From assembly GCA_016213775.1 (NCBI GenBank), contig JACQZR010000071.1, forward strand, positions 1 to 40,175: DNA of 40,175 nucleotides, written 5' to 3'. Positions within the stretch are counted from its first letter, which is position 1, and the number at the start of each line of letters is the position of its first letter. Under the pieces are notes generated by a model. That model did no database searches, was not told the origin of the DNA, and saw only the letters and a program-made list of their open reading frames with translations. The position numbers and the translations under genes are program-made. This DNA comes from Acidobacteriota bacterium (GTDB lineage Bacteria > Acidobacteriota > Terriglobia > Bryobacterales > Bryobacteraceae). Of this stretch, positions 1-8,701 are shown piece after piece.

Positions 1-385
1 CCACCAGGCGCGTTTTCTTCGGCACTGGTTGCTCGCCGCAGGGAGCAGGTTCCGAGACACTCCCGATGAATCGGTAGCCGCGTTTGGGAAGGGTCTCGAT
101 ATAGCGGGGCTGATCGGCTGAATCGCGGAGGGCTTCCCGCAGGCGGGCGACCGCGGCGTTCAGTCCTTGCTCGAAATCGACGAATACATCGCCGGGCCAC
201 AACCGCTCCCGCAATTCGTCGCGCGTCACCAGGCCGCCACGGCGCTCCATCAGAAATGCCAGCACCTGGAACGACTTCTCGCGCAGTCTTACGCGCAGAC
301 CGCGTTTGCGAAGCAGCCCCGTTTGCAGCTCAACTTCGTATTCGCCGAAACGTAGAATTCGCTGTGCGGTGGCGGTTCCGCGCAT
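1..385 (-). CDS. Winged-helix (OmpR/PhoB-type) transcriptional regulator, N-terminal part only
   Basis: The first 128 residues are visible; the gene runs off the left edge. The frame opens at an ATG (385-383) behind a purine-rich stretch (GGAAAGGAAAGTGGGA) that can serve as ribosome binding site. Residues about 10-105 form a Trans_reg_C winged helix: a beta-hairpin start (RFGEYEVEL), the helix LREKSFQVLAFLMERRG, the recognition-helix stretch TRDELRERLWP, then FVDFEQGLNAAVARLREAL and the wing motif IETLPKRGYRFIG. The conserved ending and the lack of an N-terminal receiver domain point to the CadC-like class, in which the DNA-binding domain comes first. In Acidobacteriota such proteins often continue into TPR, TolB-like or kinase domains, but that part is outside the window. 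It is divergent from the secreted protein gene at 568. Confidence 0.85.
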   Translation of the reverse strand, partial: MRGTATAQRILRFGEYEVELQTGLLRKRGLRVRLREKSFQVLAFLMERRGGLVTRDELRERLWPGDVFVDFEQGLNAAVARLREALRDSADQPRYIETLPKRGYRFIGSVSEPAPCGEQPVPKKTRLV

Positions 386-472
386 TCCCACTTTCCTTTC
401 CGAACGAATCATAGCCCTGCCGCTGTCGGGCGTCAACCGTAAGGTTCGGCATAAACTCCCCGGTAACAACGG

Positions 473-489
473 TTTGCACGGTACGCAAA
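473..489. promoter_or_regulatory. Short inverted repeat between divergent genes
   Basis: TTTGC-7 nt-GCAAA lies between the winged-helix regulator and the secreted protein gene. It is a possible operator, supported only by symmetry and position. Confidence 0.25.
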
Positions 490-567
490 GTGTCACTGGA
501 ATTGCATCGGAAATCCATTTCTGCAAATCCCGTTTCGGCGGATGATCAGGGTCAGGAGATTCCGTTT

Positions 568-1092
568 ATGAAGTTCCGAAACTTAATTCTCACGGCGATG
601 GGCGCTCTGCTGCTCGTGGCACTCGGCGTCAACGCCAAGACAACGTTTCTATACGCAACCGGTACCCTGGTTCCATTACCAGGATTGGAGGAAGGCGTGG
701 TGAATTGCCAGGGTGCAGTCCAACCCGCCTTAAACATTTTCGATCCGTGTCCCGGCGTTCGTGGAACAATCCGCGGCCGTATTGCCAAAGGGCTGATGGT
801 TTCGGCGGAGCCGCGGCTCAACGGCCCCATCAGTATCGTTTCCAACATTAACTTCGGTCCCGACCGCAAGGGAAACATGTGGGGAACTTTTGAGCTTTCG
901 AGCGGTGGGGGAGTGATTGAAGGCTCCTACACCGGCGACATTGACTTATCCACCCTCGCCATCAGCTACAAGATGGTGGGCCATGGCCGCGGAGGCACAG
1001 TGGACGGACTGCAACTCAAAGTGGAAGGGCATCCAACGACCCCGCCGTTGTCAGACTGGGCAGCGCGCATTTTGGACCCCGGCCAGGATTAG
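568..1092 (+). CDS. Small secreted protein of unknown function
   Basis: A 174-residue protein. The start at 568 is preferred because AGGAG lies about 10 bases upstream and the product then begins with a typical signal peptide (MKFR, a hydrophobic core of about 16 residues, cleavage near GVNA-K). An upstream ATG at 490 would bury this signal. The mature part is rich in Gly, Ser and beta-branched residues, with two cysteines (about 50 and 61, possibly a disulphide) and no motif I recognise. A lipocalin-like or other beta-barrel fold would be compatible with alternating stretches such as GNMWGTFELSSGGGVIEGSY, but this is not demonstrated. It stands alone, divergent from the regulator on its left and 94 bases before the dehydratase. 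Confidence 0.75.
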   Translation: MKFRNLILTAMGALLLVALGVNAKTTFLYATGTLVPLPGLEEGVVNCQGAVQPALNIFDPCPGVRGTIRGRIAKGLMVSAEPRLNGPISIVSNINFGPDRKGNMWGTFELSSGGGVIEGSYTGDIDLSTLAISYKMVGHGRGGTVDGLQLKVEGHPTTPPLSDWAARILDPGQD

Positions 1093-1186
1093 TTCTTTCG
1101 TTCCTCATTGATTGACGGAGCACGATAATGACGGGTCCTTCCGCGTTGCGGCCCCGCGGACCGTAATACTGTAGAAGGACACTCTC

Positions 1187-2866
1187 ATGGCGAAATCAAA
1201 ACTCCGCAGCGCCGCCTGGTTCGATACTCCGGAATATTATGGCTTCTCGCGCAAAGCGTGGCTTCGCTCCGAAGGCTTCGGGCGGCACATCTTCGACGGC
1301 AAACCAATCATCGGCATCTGCAATTCGTGGAGCGAATTGAACAACTGCAACGCCCACCTGCGCACCGTTGCCGAGGCGGTGAAGCGGGGCGTGTGGGCTG
1401 CGGGCGGCGTGCCGCTCGAGTTTCCCACCATGAGCCTGGGCGAGATGTTTCTGCGCCCCACCAGCATGCTCTACCGCAACCTGATGGCGATGGATGTGGA
1501 GGAGTCGATTCGCGGCTATCCCATGGATGGCGTGGTGCTGCTGTGCGGTTGCGACAAGACGACACCAGCGCAGATCATGGGCGCCACGAGTGCGGATATC
1601 CCGGCCATCGTAGTCACCGGCGGGCCGATGCTCAGCGGCCAGTGGCGCGATCGTAAGATCGGCGCCGGCACCGACGGGCGCAAGCTTTTCGATCTCCACC
1701 GCGCGGGCAAACTCACCGATGACGAGTTGTGCGAGATCGAAGGGTGCATTGCCCGCAGCGCCGGACATTGCACGGTGATGGGCACTGCATCGACCATGGC
1801 CAGTCTCGCTGAGGCGATCGGTCTGACACTGCCCGGCTGCGCCGCCATTCCTGCTCCCGATTCGCGGCGTCTGGAGATCGCCGAACGGAGCGGCTACCGT
1901 ATTGTCGCCATGGTGGAGGAAGACCTGCGGCCGACGCGCATCCTGACACGGCAGGCTTTCGAGAACGCAATCCTGATCGACATGGCGATCGGCGGGTCGA
2001 CAAATGCGGTGGTGCATCTGCTGGCCATGGCGCGCCGCGCGGGCGTGCCGCTGTCCTTGGATGATTTCGATGTGCTGTCCCGCAAAGCGCCCTGCCTGGT
2101 AAACGTCAAACCTTCCGGCGAGTACCTGATGGAGGAGTTTTTCGCGGCGGGCGGCGTGCCGGTAGTGATTGAGCGCATGCTCGACCTGTTGCACGGCGAC
2201 GCGCTAACAGTGACGGGCAAGACGCTCGCGGAAAACAATTCCGGCGCGCAGTGTTGGAGCGACGATGTGATACGGCCGCGCGGCAATCCGCTGAGTGACG
2301 AAGGCGGCACGGCCATCCTGCGCGGCAATATCGCTCCGGACGGCGCGGTGTTGAAGCAGACTGCGGCGTCGCCGCACCTGATGCGGCATCGCGGCAAGGT
2401 CTACGTCTTCGATTCGTACCAGCACATGCGCGAGCAGATCGACAGTCCGGATCTGCCGGTGGACGAGAACACCATCCTGGTGATGAAGAGCTGTGGCCCG
2501 AAAGGCGCGCCGGGTTTTCCGGAGTGGGGCCAAATCCCGATCCCGCGGGTGTTACTGGAACGCGGGGTGAAGGATGTGGTTCGCATTTCTGACGCTCGCA
2601 TGAGCGGCACCAGCTTCGGAACTGTCGTGTTGCATGTGGCGCCGGAATCGGCCATCGGAGGGCCGCTTGCCGCCGTCCGCACCGGGGACGAAGTCACGCT
2701 CGACGCACCGGCTCGCAGCTTGCAGCTTCACATCAGCGACGAAGAACTCGCCACCCGGATGGCCGCGTTCCAAGCTCCTCCTCCGCATTTCACCCGCGGC
2801 TATGGAAAGCTCTTCCTCGAGCATGTGACCCAGGCCAACCTCGGCTGCGACTTCGATTTCCTGTAG
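1187..2866 (+). CDS. Sugar-acid dehydratase of the IlvD/Edd family (L-arabinonate dehydratase-like)
   Basis: A 559-residue enzyme. The family removes water from 2,3-dihydroxy acids using an Fe-S cluster and Mg2+. Three cluster cysteines are visible: C54 (ELNNCN), C122 (GCDKTTPA) and C195 (GHCTVMGTA). Their spacing (68 and 73) equals that recalled for the [2Fe-2S] L-arabinonate dehydratase of Rhizobium (C59, C127, C200). That favours the pentonate/hexonate dehydratase branch over branched-chain amino-acid IlvD. The Ser of RMSG near residue 473 is the expected catalytic base. The ATG follows AGAAGGA at a suitable distance. No ilv genes lie nearby, while lacD and uxaC in the window also handle sugar derivatives, so a role in sugar-acid catabolism is likely. 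The exact substrate (arabinonate, xylonate, fuconate) cannot be told from sequence alone. Confidence 0.9.
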   Translation: MAKSKLRSAAWFDTPEYYGFSRKAWLRSEGFGRHIFDGKPIIGICNSWSELNNCNAHLRTVAEAVKRGVWAAGGVPLEFPTMSLGEMFLRPTSMLYRNLMAMDVEESIRGYPMDGVVLLCGCDKTTPAQIMGATSADIPAIVVTGGPMLSGQWRDRKIGAGTDGRKLFDLHRAGKLTDDELCEIEGCIARSAGHCTVMGTASTMASLAEAIGLTLPGCAAIPAPDSRRLEIAERSGYRIVAMVEEDLRPTRILTRQAFENAILIDMAIGGSTNAVVHLLAMARRAGVPLSLDDFDVLSRKAPCLVNVKPSGEYLMEEFFAAGGVPVVIERMLDLLHGDALTVTGKTLAENNSGAQCWSDDVIRPRGNPLSDEGGTAILRGNIAPDGAVLKQTAASPHLMRHRGKVYVFDSYQHMREQIDSPDLPVDENTILVMKSCGPKGAPGFPEWGQIPIPRVLLERGVKDVVRISDARMSGTSFGTVVLHVAPESAIGGPLAAVRTGDEVTLDAPARSLQLHISDEELATRMAAFQAPPPHFTRGYGKLFLEHVTQANLGCDFDFL

Positions 2867-2878
2867 GAGAATGGAAGA

Positions 2879-3826
2879 GTGAAGCGGTCTCACTGGTTCC
2901 TGGTTTCGTTTGCCCTCGCCGGCATCGCCGCGTTCGTGTCTGCGCAGGAACCAGGCGTGCCGCAGCCGCCGCCGGCCAAGCCGGAAGAGCCAAAGCCCGC
3001 CGTCTACTCCAACCAGGGAAAGCCCATCAAAATCGACTTCAACTGCAAGGACGACGATATCCAGAACTTCGGCCTCACCTGCACCGAAGAGGAGCCCTGC
3101 GAGGCCTTTTTGGAGCTTGCGGCAGTGGAGGCGAACGGCAACCGGCTGTTGCTCACGGGCAACATCCATACAAGCAACGTAACGTTGTGGAGTGTGTTGC
3201 TCAGCAGCGAAGACGCGGGCAAGACCTGGACGGAAGCCTGGGAGCGGCAGCGCTCCACCAGCCTCGATCAAATCCAGTTCGCCGATTTTGAGATTGGCTG
3301 GATCTCCGGCCACCAGTTGATCTCCCTTCCCCGCGATCCGTTTTTTCTGATCACGAACGATGGCGGCAAGACGTGGCGACGACGGCCGATTTTCGGTGAA
3401 ACGCGCGTTGGTGCCGTGGAGATCTTCGCATTTGAGAACCGCACCAATGGCGAGCTGTTGATTGACCGCACGCAGTCCGGTGATTCGGGAGGACGGCACG
3501 AATACTACGAGTCGAATACGGGTGGTGATACCTGGAGCCTGCGCGAAGTCAGCCCGAAGCCGCTCAAGTTGAAGCGGCCGAAAGCACCGAGCGCGGAGTG
3601 GCGAATCCGCCCTGACGCCGCAACCAAGAGCTTTCGCGTGGAACAGCGCGCGGGCGCACGCTGGAACAACATCGCCGGCTTCGCGGTGAATGTGGGCGCC
3701 TGCCAACCTGCCGCGACAACGCTTGTCGAGCCACCGCCAACCCCGGAAGAGGATAAGGGCGTTTTCAAGATCGAGTCAATGAACCCCAAGGCCCCGCCTT
3801 CGCTCAAGAAAAAGAAGAAGCGCTGA
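2879..3826 (+). CDS. Secreted BNR/Asp-box beta-propeller-like protein
   Basis: A 315-residue protein with a GTG start; the ATG at 2871 is closed by a stop within three codons, and GGAGA lies 8 bases before the GTG. It has a signal peptide (KRSHW, hydrophobic core, cleavage near SAQ-E) and then a Pro-rich linker. Three Asp-box-like motifs mark propeller blades: SSEDAGKTW, TNDGGKTW and SNTGGDTW. This is the repeat of the sialidase/Ycf48-like superfamily, where it is structural and does not by itself imply sialidase activity. Cysteines near residues 56, 68 and 74 may form a disulphide. The C-terminus is very basic (six Lys in the last seven residues). It begins 12 bases after the dehydratase, so the two may be co-transcribed, but no functional link is evident. 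Confidence 0.8.
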   Translation: MKRSHWFLVSFALAGIAAFVSAQEPGVPQPPPAKPEEPKPAVYSNQGKPIKIDFNCKDDDIQNFGLTCTEEEPCEAFLELAAVEANGNRLLLTGNIHTSNVTLWSVLLSSEDAGKTWTEAWERQRSTSLDQIQFADFEIGWISGHQLISLPRDPFFLITNDGGKTWRRRPIFGETRVGAVEIFAFENRTNGELLIDRTQSGDSGGRHEYYESNTGGDTWSLREVSPKPLKLKRPKAPSAEWRIRPDAATKSFRVEQRAGARWNNIAGFAVNVGACQPAATTLVEPPPTPEEDKGVFKIESMNPKAPPSLKKKKKR

Positions 3827-3832
3827 CTGCCG

Positions 3833-5398
3833 ATGAAATCCACCGCAATCGACCTGGAGCTGTTCCGCCATCAACTCGTGTCCATCGCCGAAGAGATGGG
3901 CACCGTGCTGCGCAAGACCTCGTACTCGGCCAACATCAAAGAGCGCCGCGACTATTCCTGCGCCGTCTACACCGCCGAGGTCGAAACCGTTGCGATGGGC
4001 GATCATATGCCCGTGCACCTGGGCGCGATGCCCCAATCAGTGAAGCACGTCACCGCTGCGTTTGATCTGCGGCCAGGCGACGTGGCCATCGTGAACGATC
4101 CCTTCCGCGGCGGTACACACCTGCCCGACATCACGGCCGTGATGCCGGTCTATTTCGGCAAGGAGAAACGCCCGCGGTTCTATCTCGCCAATCGGGCGCA
4201 CCATGCGGATGTGGGAGGGATGAGTCCCGGCTCGATGCCAATGGCGCGAGAGATTTACCAGGAAGGAATTCGCATTCCGCCAACGCTGCTGGTACGCCGC
4301 GGCAAAATCGACCGGGCAATCCTGGAATTGATCCTCGCCAATGTCCGCACGCCTGTGGAGCGCGAGGGCGACATTCTGGCGCAGTGGATGTCACTGAAGC
4401 GCGGGGAATACCGGCTGCGGGAGCTCGAATCGCGTCACGGCGCACGCGGCCTGCGAACCCTGATGACCGGCCTGCTGGATTACAGCGAACGCATGATGCG
4501 CGCCGCTATTGCCACGCTGCCTTCGGGCCGCTACGAGTTTTCCGATTGCCTGGATAACGACGGGCTCACGAGCACGCCGGTGCGCATCCGGGTAGCAGTG
4601 ACGATCGACGGCGCGCAAGCCACAGTCGATTTCACAGGAACCGACCCGCAGGCTGCCGGACCCGTCAACGCCAACTTCGCAATCGCCACCGCTGCAACGA
4701 TGTATGTGTTCCGCTGCCTCATCCGCGAAGACGTGCCCTTCACCGAAGGACTGATGCGGCCAATTCGCTTGATTGCCCCGGAAGGCACGGTAGTGAATGC
4801 ACTCGCGCCGGCGGCCATGGCCGCGGGCAATGTCGAAACCTCGCAGCGAATCACCGACGTTCTGTTGGGCGCGCTGGCACAGGCCGCGCCGGAACGCATC
4901 CCCGCTGCAAGTTCCGGCACGATGAACAACCTCAGCTTCGGCGGTTACGATCCGTTCCGGAAGCGGCCGTTCGCTTACTACGAGACCATCGCCGGCGGAA
5001 TGGGAGCGCACAGCCGAAACGACGGTTTGAGCGCCACGCACACGCACATGACCAACAGTTGGAACACGCCAGTGGAAGCTTTCGAACACATCTATCCGAT
5101 CCGGCTGCGCGGCTACCGCATCCGTTCCGGATCGGGCGGAAAGGGCAGACACCGTGGCGGGGACGGTATTGTGCGCGAGTACGAGTTCCTGACGGAGGCC
5201 GATCTGACGTTGCTCTCTGACCGCCGGGAGAACGGCCCGTACGGACTGCAGTGCGGTGAGGCCGGCGCCCCGGGGCGCAACACCCTGCGCCGTTCGGGAA
5301 AGACTTCCCCGGTACCCGCCAAGTGCAACTTCGCCATCCAGCCCGGGGACGTCCTGCGCATCGAAACCCCTGGCGGCGGCGGTTGGGGAGCAGAGTAG
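3833..5398 (+). CDS. HyuB-like hydantoinase B / oxoprolinase-family protein
   Basis: A 521-residue protein with the full-length look of the hydantoinase B family: an N-terminal IDLELFRHQLVSIAEEMG region, RRDYSCAVYT, GDHMPVHLGAMP, VNDPFRGGTHLPDI, NRAHHADVGGMSPGSMP and the Gly-rich end IETPGGGGWG. The family acts with a HyuA subunit in ATP-dependent opening of hydantoins or 5-oxoproline, and related subunits occur in acetone carboxylases. No hyuA is present on either side here, so the partner must be elsewhere or the protein acts alone. The start follows the previous stop by six bases with no clear Shine-Dalgarno sequence, which suggests translation linked to the upstream gene. Confidence 0.88.
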   Translation: MKSTAIDLELFRHQLVSIAEEMGTVLRKTSYSANIKERRDYSCAVYTAEVETVAMGDHMPVHLGAMPQSVKHVTAAFDLRPGDVAIVNDPFRGGTHLPDITAVMPVYFGKEKRPRFYLANRAHHADVGGMSPGSMPMAREIYQEGIRIPPTLLVRRGKIDRAILELILANVRTPVEREGDILAQWMSLKRGEYRLRELESRHGARGLRTLMTGLLDYSERMMRAAIATLPSGRYEFSDCLDNDGLTSTPVRIRVAVTIDGAQATVDFTGTDPQAAGPVNANFAIATAATMYVFRCLIREDVPFTEGLMRPIRLIAPEGTVVNALAPAAMAAGNVETSQRITDVLLGALAQAAPERIPAASSGTMNNLSFGGYDPFRKRPFAYYETIAGGMGAHSRNDGLSATHTHMTNSWNTPVEAFEHIYPIRLRGYRIRSGSGGKGRHRGGDGIVREYEFLTEADLTLLSDRRENGPYGLQCGEAGAPGRNTLRRSGKTSPVPAKCNFAIQPGDVLRIETPGGGGWGAE

Positions 5399-5403
5399 AA
5401 TAG

Positions 5404-5742
5404 ATGATTGCTATGAGTGACGAGGTCAACACAAGAGAAGATTTCGCGGCTGATGATCCGATGACCGAGGACAACATGCCGCTCCCGCCCCCTACATTTG
5501 AATTCCTGACCCTGTCTTTCAAAACGCAGGCCGAGATTCACATGGGGCTTCTCCATTTCGGTGAGGGACCAGACAAGCCCAAGCCCAATGCCCGCATGGC
5601 CCGCCACACCATTGACATGCTGGCCATGCTGCAGCACAAGACGAAGGGCAATCTGTCGCTGGAAGAACAGCGCCTGATAGACAATTCGCTTACCGAATTG
5701 CGCTTCCGCTTCGTGCAGGCATTCTCCGATCAGAAGCCGTAG
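5404..5742 (+). CDS. DUF1844 family protein
   Basis: A 112-residue cytoplasmic protein. The core from about residue 30 (FEFLTLSFKTQAEIHMGL, then ARHTIDMLAMLQHKTKGNLS and EEQRLIDNSLTELRFRFV) is the DUF1844 pattern, a small helical family of unknown function. The N-terminal 25 residues are acidic and probably disordered. Two ATGs are possible (5404 and 5413); GGGGAG at 5384-5389 fits the first better, but the spacing is long. The next gene starts directly after the stop, so it is probably co-translated with the metallo-hydrolase. No function is assigned. Confidence 0.85.
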   Translation: MIAMSDEVNTREDFAADDPMTEDNMPLPPPTFEFLTLSFKTQAEIHMGLLHFGEGPDKPKPNARMARHTIDMLAMLQHKTKGNLSLEEQRLIDNSLTELRFRFVQAFSDQKP

Positions 5743-6540
5743 ATGCAGTTTCCCAACGGGCCCATCCGGCTCCAGGTGCTTGGCTCCGGAACCAGCGCCG
5801 GCGTGCCAACTATCGGCTGTCCCTGCAAGGTCTGTCACTCCACTGACCCGAGGGACAACCGTCTGCGCCCGTCCGTTGTGGTCCGGGTTGGCGAAAAGAC
5901 GATCCTCATCGACACGACGCCCGATCTGCGACAGCAGGTGCTGCGCTACGGCGTGCATCGCATCGATGCGGTGCTCTATACGCACGCCCACGCCGATCAT
6001 ATTCTCGGCCTCGATGACACGCGCCCGTTCAACTTCCGGCAGGGCGGCCACATTCCGATTTACGGCTCTGAAGAAACCATCAGCGTGATTCAACGAACCT
6101 TCGCGTATATCTTCCGCGATGAGGAATCGGAAAGCTGGATCCCGCAGATCAAGGTTCATACGTTTGGCGCCGGCGATACGCTGGATCTGTTTGGCTTTCC
6201 CGTGGTGCCCGTGCGTCTGAATCACGGCAAGGGCACCTCATTCGGTTTCCGCTTCGGCCCGCTCGCCTACCTTACCGATCACAGCGAGATCCCCGAGGAA
6301 TCGTCGGCATTGCTGCACGATCTGGATGTGCTGTTCCTCGACGCGCTCCGGCACAAACCGCACCCGACGCATTCGACAGTGCAGCAATCGCTGCGCCACG
6401 TGGAGGAGCTGAAACCGCGGCGGGCGTTCTTCACGCATATCTCGCATGATCTGGCGCACGCCCGCACGGAAGAGCTGCTGCCGCCGCATGTGCGATTGGC
6501 CTATGACGGCCTGGAAGTCACTGTGGAGGCCACGGCATGA
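5743..6540 (+). CDS. MBL-fold metallo-hydrolase, PhnP-like
   Basis: A 265-residue metallo-beta-lactamase-fold hydrolase. The motif T80-H-A-H-A-D-H86 carries the first metal ligands; further ligands are probably in VRLNHGKG, YLTDHSE and the THISHDL segment. The N-terminal LGSGTSAGVPTIGCPCKVC and the DPRDNRLRPSVVV region match the PhnP / phosphoribosyl cyclic phosphodiesterase group. That group hydrolyses cyclic phosphodiesters; the natural substrate here is not known, since no phn genes are nearby. The gene starts on the base after the DUF1844 stop and overlaps ribF by four bases (ATGA), so DUF1844, this gene and ribF form one translationally coupled run. Confidence 0.88.
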   Translation: MQFPNGPIRLQVLGSGTSAGVPTIGCPCKVCHSTDPRDNRLRPSVVVRVGEKTILIDTTPDLRQQVLRYGVHRIDAVLYTHAHADHILGLDDTRPFNFRQGGHIPIYGSEETISVIQRTFAYIFRDEESESWIPQIKVHTFGAGDTLDLFGFPVVPVRLNHGKGTSFGFRFGPLAYLTDHSEIPEESSALLHDLDVLFLDALRHKPHPTHSTVQQSLRHVEELKPRRAFFTHISHDLAHARTEELLPPHVRLAYDGLEVTVEATA

Positions 6541-7535
6541 GCGTCTCTCCACGCATCTTCCACTCCCTTGAGGAGGCCCGATTGGAATTCGGTCCTTGCG
6601 CGTTGACTATCGGAAACTTCGATGGCGTGCACCTCGGCCATCAGCGGCTGCTTCGTGAAGTGGCTCATCTGGCCTCCAGCAAGGGACTCAAATGCGCAGC
6701 CCTGACCTTCCATCCACACCCGACCCGCGTCATAGCCCCCGCGCGATCGCCGAAGCTGGTCAGCACCATTGAACAGCGCGCGCGCTGGATGGCGGAATGC
6801 GGTATCGAGCACGTTTGCGTGTTGCCGTTCACACGCGAAGTGGCCGCGCTCGACCCCGACCAATTCGCCAGTCAGGTGCTGGTGGACAGCCTGCAGGCGC
6901 GAGTAGTGGTGGTGGGTAACAACTTCCGTTTCGGACGCGGCCAGGCCGGCACCACGGACACTCTACGGACACTCGGCGAGCGATACGGCTTCGATGCGCG
7001 ACCCATGGGCGCAGTGCTCCTCCGCAACGTCATCGTCTCTTCCAGCGAGATTCGAAGGCAACTGCTCAGCGGCAATGTGGTCCGGGCCGCCCGCATGCTG
7101 GGTCGCTTTTACACCCTGGAAGGCGCTATCGTAAAAGGGCACGGCATCGGTGCCAAACAGACCGTGCCGACTCTCAACATGGACGCCACGCAGGAGGTAA
7201 TCCCCGCTACGGGTGTCTATGTTACCGCAACCACGGACTTGGATCGCGACCGTTTTTGGACCTCCGTTACGAACATCGGTTACCGGCCAACGTTCGGGGG
7301 AGATCAGTTGAGCATCGAAACATTCTTGCTGGATCCGCTCGACGATCCGGCGCCCGAACGGATTCGCGTGGAACTGACGCACCGCCTCCGGGAGGAACGC
7401 AAGTTCGAATCGGTGGAAGCGCTCCGAGCTCAGATTCTGCGCGATGTGTACCGTGCGCAACGCTGGCATCGCCGCTTCGCCCAGGCGGCTCGATTGGCGG
7501 TAACCCCCCGTCCTCCCGCTATACTGAAACCATAG
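6537..7535 (+). CDS. ribF: Bifunctional riboflavin kinase / FAD synthetase
   Basis: A 332-residue enzyme that makes FMN from riboflavin and then FAD. The N-terminal FAD-synthetase (nucleotidyltransferase) domain shows G26-NFDGVHLGHQ with the HxGH motif, TFHPHPTRV, and VVVGNNFRFGRGQAG. The ISSSEIR-type signature appears as VSSSEIRRQLLSG. The C-terminal flavokinase domain starts near residue 185 and contains GHGIGAKQTVPTLNMD, GVYVT, TNIGYRPTFGG and the ending RLREERKFESVEALRAQI. The length is slightly above the usual 305-320. The four-base overlap with the preceding gene indicates translational coupling. No FMN riboswitch is seen upstream. Confidence 0.96.
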   Translation: MSVSPRIFHSLEEARLEFGPCALTIGNFDGVHLGHQRLLREVAHLASSKGLKCAALTFHPHPTRVIAPARSPKLVSTIEQRARWMAECGIEHVCVLPFTREVAALDPDQFASQVLVDSLQARVVVVGNNFRFGRGQAGTTDTLRTLGERYGFDARPMGAVLLRNVIVSSSEIRRQLLSGNVVRAARMLGRFYTLEGAIVKGHGIGAKQTVPTLNMDATQEVIPATGVYVTATTDLDRDRFWTSVTNIGYRPTFGGDQLSIETFLLDPLDDPAPERIRVELTHRLREERKFESVEALRAQILRDVYRAQRWHRRFAQAARLAVTPRPPAILKP

Positions 7536-7563
7536 GCATTTTTCTCTCAAGGAGTATTAGGTA

Positions 7564-8571
7564 ATGAGTTTGTCCGCAGGTAAGAAACAGCACATGAAAG
7601 CGCTTTCCGACAAGCGCGGCGTTATTGCGGCCGCTGCCATGGATCAGCGCGGAAGTCTGCAGAAGTCGATCGCCGCTGCCAAGGGCGTCGATAAATCCGC
7701 CGTCACTGATGAGATGATGTCGGAGTTCAAGATCGCGGTTGCGAAAGTGCTCACGCCGCACGCCAGCGCCATCCTGCTCGATCCCGAGTACGGTCTGCCG
7801 GCCGCTAAGAAGCGGAGCAAGAACGCCGGATTGTTGCTGGCCTACGAGCTCAGTGGCTATGACAACACGCAGCCCGGCCGCCTCCCCGACCTGCTGCCGA
7901 ATGTTTCCGCCAAGCGTATCAAGGATTGGGGCGGCGACGCCGTGAAGATCCTCATTTACTACACGCCGTATGAGGATAAGAAGATCAACGACATCAAGCA
8001 CGCATTCATCGAACGCATTGGCGCAGAATGCGAAACCGAAGAGATTCCGTTCTTCCTCGAATTCATCGGCTACGATCCCAAGGGCGGCGACGAGAAAGGT
8101 CCCGAGTTCGCCAAGATCAAGCCGGAAGTGGTGCGCAAGAGCATGCAGGAATTCTCCAAGCCGCAGTATCGCGTCGACGTGTTGAAGGTGGAAGTGCCCA
8201 TCAACGCCAACTACGTGAAGGGCAGCAGCGTGTTCAAGGGTACTCAAGTCCACACTATGGCGCAGGCCAAGGCGCATTTCAAAAAGTGCGCCGAAGTCGC
8301 CACCAAGCCGTTCATCTACCTCAGCGCCGGTGTGAGCAACGATCAGTTCACCGAATCGCTGCGCATGGCCGCCGAAGCGGGCACCGATTTCTCGGGCGTA
8401 CTCTGCGGCCGCGCGACGTGGAAGGAAGGGATTCCGGTGTATGCCAAGGACGGCCCGAAGGCACTGGAAGACTGGCTGTCCACCGAAGGCGTGAAGAACA
8501 TCAATGCGGTGAACGCGTCGCTGGCCGCGGCCAAGCCGTGGTACGCCAAGCTTGGCATGAAGAAGGTTTAG
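7564..8571 (+). CDS. lacD: Class I aldolase, tagatose-1,6-bisphosphate aldolase LacD type
   Basis: A 335-residue cytosolic aldolase of the LacD family, which cleaves tagatose 1,6-bisphosphate to DHAP and glyceraldehyde 3-phosphate by a Schiff-base mechanism. Lys208 in VDVLKVEVP is the expected Schiff-base lysine. Also visible are AAAMDQRGSL, LLDPEYGLPA, the KILIYYTPYED strand and the phosphate-binding end FSGVLCGRATWKEGI. AAGGAG lies 9 bases before the ATG. A TATACT hexamer at 7520-7525, inside the end of ribF, is a possible -10 element. No lacABCEFG genes are present, so a broader role in ketose-bisphosphate metabolism is possible. A hairpin follows 28 bases after the stop. Confidence 0.93.
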   Translation: MSLSAGKKQHMKALSDKRGVIAAAAMDQRGSLQKSIAAAKGVDKSAVTDEMMSEFKIAVAKVLTPHASAILLDPEYGLPAAKKRSKNAGLLLAYELSGYDNTQPGRLPDLLPNVSAKRIKDWGGDAVKILIYYTPYEDKKINDIKHAFIERIGAECETEEIPFFLEFIGYDPKGGDEKGPEFAKIKPEVVRKSMQEFSKPQYRVDVLKVEVPINANYVKGSSVFKGTQVHTMAQAKAHFKKCAEVATKPFIYLSAGVSNDQFTESLRMAAEAGTDFSGVLCGRATWKEGIPVYAKDGPKALEDWLSTEGVKNINAVNASLAAAKPWYAKLGMKKV

Positions 8572-8599
8572 CTGCCGGATTCATTGCCGGATCGAAACG

Positions 8600-8627
8600 A
8601 GGCGCTCCTCACGGGGCGCCTTTCGTA
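8600..8627 (+). terminator. Probable intrinsic terminator of lacD
   Basis: AGGCGC-10 nt-GCGCCT forms a strong stem 28 bases after the lacD stop and is followed by a weak T-rich tract (TTCGTATTT). A near copy lacking the 3' arm occurs at 8924-8949. Confidence 0.6.
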
Positions 8628-8655
8628 TTTGACGTCGCGCACCTGCCCCGATCAA

Positions 8656-8692
8656 GCTCTCCTGAATGTGATCCCATTATTCGGAGGAGAGC
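8656..8692 (+). promoter_or_regulatory. Inverted repeat overlapping the hicB ribosome binding site
   Basis: GCTCTCCT (8656-8663) and AGGAGAGC (8685-8692) are a perfect 8-base inverted repeat with a 21-base spacer. The 3' arm overlaps the GGAGGA Shine-Dalgarno of the hicB-like gene. It could be a protein-binding operator or an RNA stem that hides the binding site. Confidence 0.4.
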
Positions 8693-8701
8693 GAGAACCA
8701 G

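Noticed and set aside
1140-1170. Hairpin upstream of the dehydratase (GGTCC...GGACC)
   Set aside because: The arms are interrupted, there is no T tract, and it is too near the start codon for a terminator; no riboswitch pattern is recognised.
2879-3826. Sialidase
   Set aside because: Asp-box repeats are present, but the Arg triad and the FRIP motif are not; the Asp boxes alone are structural.
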